Positions 43,707 to 44,599 of a stretch of 44,599 nt of DNA are shown here, one piece after another. Made by a program: the position numbers and the translations under genes. Location: NCBI GenBank assembly GCA_030537395.1, contig JAUNMW010000008.1, positions 1-44,599 of the forward strand, written 5' to 3'. The notes under the pieces were generated by a model that had not been told where the DNA came from, searched no databases, and saw nothing but the letters and a program-made list of their open reading frames with translations. This stretch comes from Clostridia bacterium. GTDB lineage: Bacteria > Bacillota > Clostridia > Christensenellales > Aristaeellaceae. Position 1 is the first letter of the stretch. Each line of letters begins with the position of its first letter.

Positions 43707-43766
43707 TTGACAACTATATCGTGATGCGATATAATGCAATCATGATATATCGAATGGCGATATATC
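43707..43766 (+). promoter_or_regulatory. PadR operon promoter with two operators
   Basis: Consensus -35 TTGACA (43707-43712), 17-nt spacer, consensus -10 TATAAT (43730-43735). Operator 1 is a perfect 7-bp repeat in the spacer (TATATCG 43715-43721, CGATATA 43727-43733). Operator 2, over the start point, is a perfect 9-bp repeat (GATATATCG 43744-43752, CGATATATC 43758-43766). Both have 5-nt spacers and share the ATATCG/CGATAT core; their centres are 31 bp apart, three helical turns, so two dimers would sit on one face. The likely ligand is the PadR protein encoded just downstream (autorepression). The rest of 43438-43706 shows no gene. Confidence 0.85.
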
Positions 43767-43788
43767 GGATGCCTATGGAGGTGAAAGC

Positions 43789-44103
43789 ATGGGAGAGGCG
43801 ATTGCGTTAACGGAAGCCACGTATTACATTTTGCTGTCCCTGATCGCGCCGCAGCATGGGTACGGCATCATGCAGCAAACGGAGCAGATGAGCCATGGCC
43901 GGGTGCGGCTGGCGGCGGGCACGCTGTATGGAGCGCTGAACACGCTGTGCGACAAGGGATGGATCATACAGCTTCCGGTAGAGGATGGAAGCCGCCGGAA
44001 AGAATACAAACTGACGGAGCGGGGGAGAGCGATCCTCCAAAGCGAAGTGGACCGGCTGCGGGAACTGGCAGATAACGGCGAACGCATTCTGAAAGGAGAA
44101 TGA
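43789..44103 (+). CDS. PadR family transcriptional repressor
   Basis: 104 residues. GGAGGTG lies five nt before the ATG. The winged-helix core is typical: LTEATYYILLSLIAPQHGYG, then RLAAGTLYGALNTLCDKGWI and RRKEYKLTERGR, the wing and following helix; the short C-terminal helix puts it in the small PadR-s2 class. It should act as a dimer on the two ATATCG/CGATAT operators in its own promoter. The next gene starts 2 nt after its stop, so it controls a membrane-associated DUF2812 protein, as such PadR genes often do. Confidence 0.92.
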   Translation: MGEAIALTEATYYILLSLIAPQHGYGIMQQTEQMSHGRVRLAAGTLYGALNTLCDKGWIIQLPVEDGSRRKEYKLTERGRAILQSEVDRLRELADNGERILKGE

Positions 44104-44105
44104 TC

Positions 44106-44599
44106 ATGGAAAATCGCAGGACGATTCGGAAATGGTATTGGGTATGGGATTTTGAGAAGGAAGAAAACTGGCTGAACGATATGGCCATGAACGGCTGGGT
44201 GCTGGAAAGCGTGAGCTTTTGCACCTACCATTTTGTAAAATGCGAGCCCGGGGAATACAGCGTGCGGCTGGAAATGCACCCCTATGACGAAGCCTACGTT
44301 CAGTTCATGCAGGATACCGGCGCGGAGTTCGTGGGGCGGATGATGATGTGGATTTATTTCCGCAAAAAGGTGACCGACGGAGAATTCGATCTGTTTTCCG
44401 ATATTGATTCCAAAATCAGTCATCTGGATAAGATCGGCAAAATGCTGACAGCGATCGGCGCGGCAAATCTGGCCATCGGCATTGCCAACTCGTTCAGCCC
44501 TGCACGGGTGGGCTGGATCAATCTGCTGTGCGCCACGCTCCTGATGTATTCCCTGGGCCGCATCCACGGAAAGAAGGAAGCGCTGGAAAAGGAACGGTT
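44106..44599 (+). CDS. DUF2812 domain protein, cut by the window end
   Basis: At least 164 residues; the frame is open at the right edge. AAAGGAG lies eight nt before the ATG at 44106. The N-terminal domain is DUF2812: RKWYWVWDFEKEENWLNDMA, then NGWVLESVSFCTYHF, GEYSVRLEMHPYDEAY and MMMWIYFRKK. After about residue 115 two hydrophobic stretches (MLTAIGAANLAIGIANSF, INLLCATLLMYSLG) suggest membrane spans. DUF2812 genes commonly follow small PadR genes in Bacillota; the function is unknown, with membrane-stress sensing a fair guess. Confidence 0.85.
   Translation, partial: MENRRTIRKWYWVWDFEKEENWLNDMAMNGWVLESVSFCTYHFVKCEPGEYSVRLEMHPYDEAYVQFMQDTGAEFVGRMMMWIYFRKKVTDGEFDLFSDIDSKISHLDKIGKMLTAIGAANLAIGIANSFSPARVGWINLLCATLLMYSLGRIHGKKEALEKER

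Overview
The window looks like chromosomal DNA of an anaerobic, plant-fibre and peptide fermenting Bacillota (Clostridia; Christensenellales/Aristaeella-like rumen or gut lineages fit best, which is an inference). The signs are strong AGGAGG ribosome binding sites, sigma-A promoters with 17-bp spacers, moderately high G+C, PadR/DUF2812 and DUF503 genes, a relic of desulfoferrodoxin (an anaerobe's superoxide reductase), and a pectinase-like gene with feruloyl-esterase-like genes. I see no tRNA, rRNA, CRISPR array, insertion sequence or phage gene.

Region 1 (1-4410, minus strand): an orphan sugar-type solute-binding protein with its own promoter and terminator, a secreted beta-propeller-like protein, and an N-acyl-D-amino-acid deacylase whose metal-site residues (H67, H69, C96) match the family.

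Region 2 (4597-25901, plus strand) is the centre of the window: 15 co-directional genes over 21 kb. A five-gene oligopeptide ABC importer is followed by ten catabolic enzymes: four S9 (prolyl-oligopeptidase-type) peptidases, an M14 carboxypeptidase, an S10 carboxypeptidase, a prolidase-like amidohydrolase, a MalY-type C-S lyase/aminotransferase, an ornithine-cyclodeaminase/ketimine-reductase family enzyme and an M61-like metallopeptidase. Apart from one 86-nt gap that holds an attenuator-like hairpin, genes overlap or lie within 12 nt. None of the ten enzymes has a signal peptide, so this looks like import of intact oligopeptides followed by complete degradation in the cytoplasm: a 'peptide utilization locus'. 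A 7-bp inverted repeat over the -35 box is a candidate operator.

Region 3 (25924-36364): metallophosphoesterase and PPC-domain genes (minus), ThpR and YlxP-like genes (plus), a GH28-like glycosidase, a DUF3237-alpha/beta-hydrolase fusion, a CE1-like esterase, a YcaQ/AlkX-like DNA glycosylase, a membrane-anchored hydrolase and an aldo/keto reductase. Ahead of the glycosylase gene lie two tandem copies of a structured element (promoter-like box plus two hairpins) whose stems covary.

Region 4 (36369-44599): a MazG-like NTP pyrophosphohydrolase, an MFS transporter with a long leader and a terminator-like hairpin, a large unrecognised protein, a LacX-type aldose epimerase, a stretch of gene relics (alpha/beta-hydrolase start, frameshifted desulfoferrodoxin, hydrophobic fragment), a 40-residue membrane-protein gene, a secreted protein, and a PadR-DUF2812 operon with a near-ideal promoter and two in-phase operators; the last gene runs off the window.
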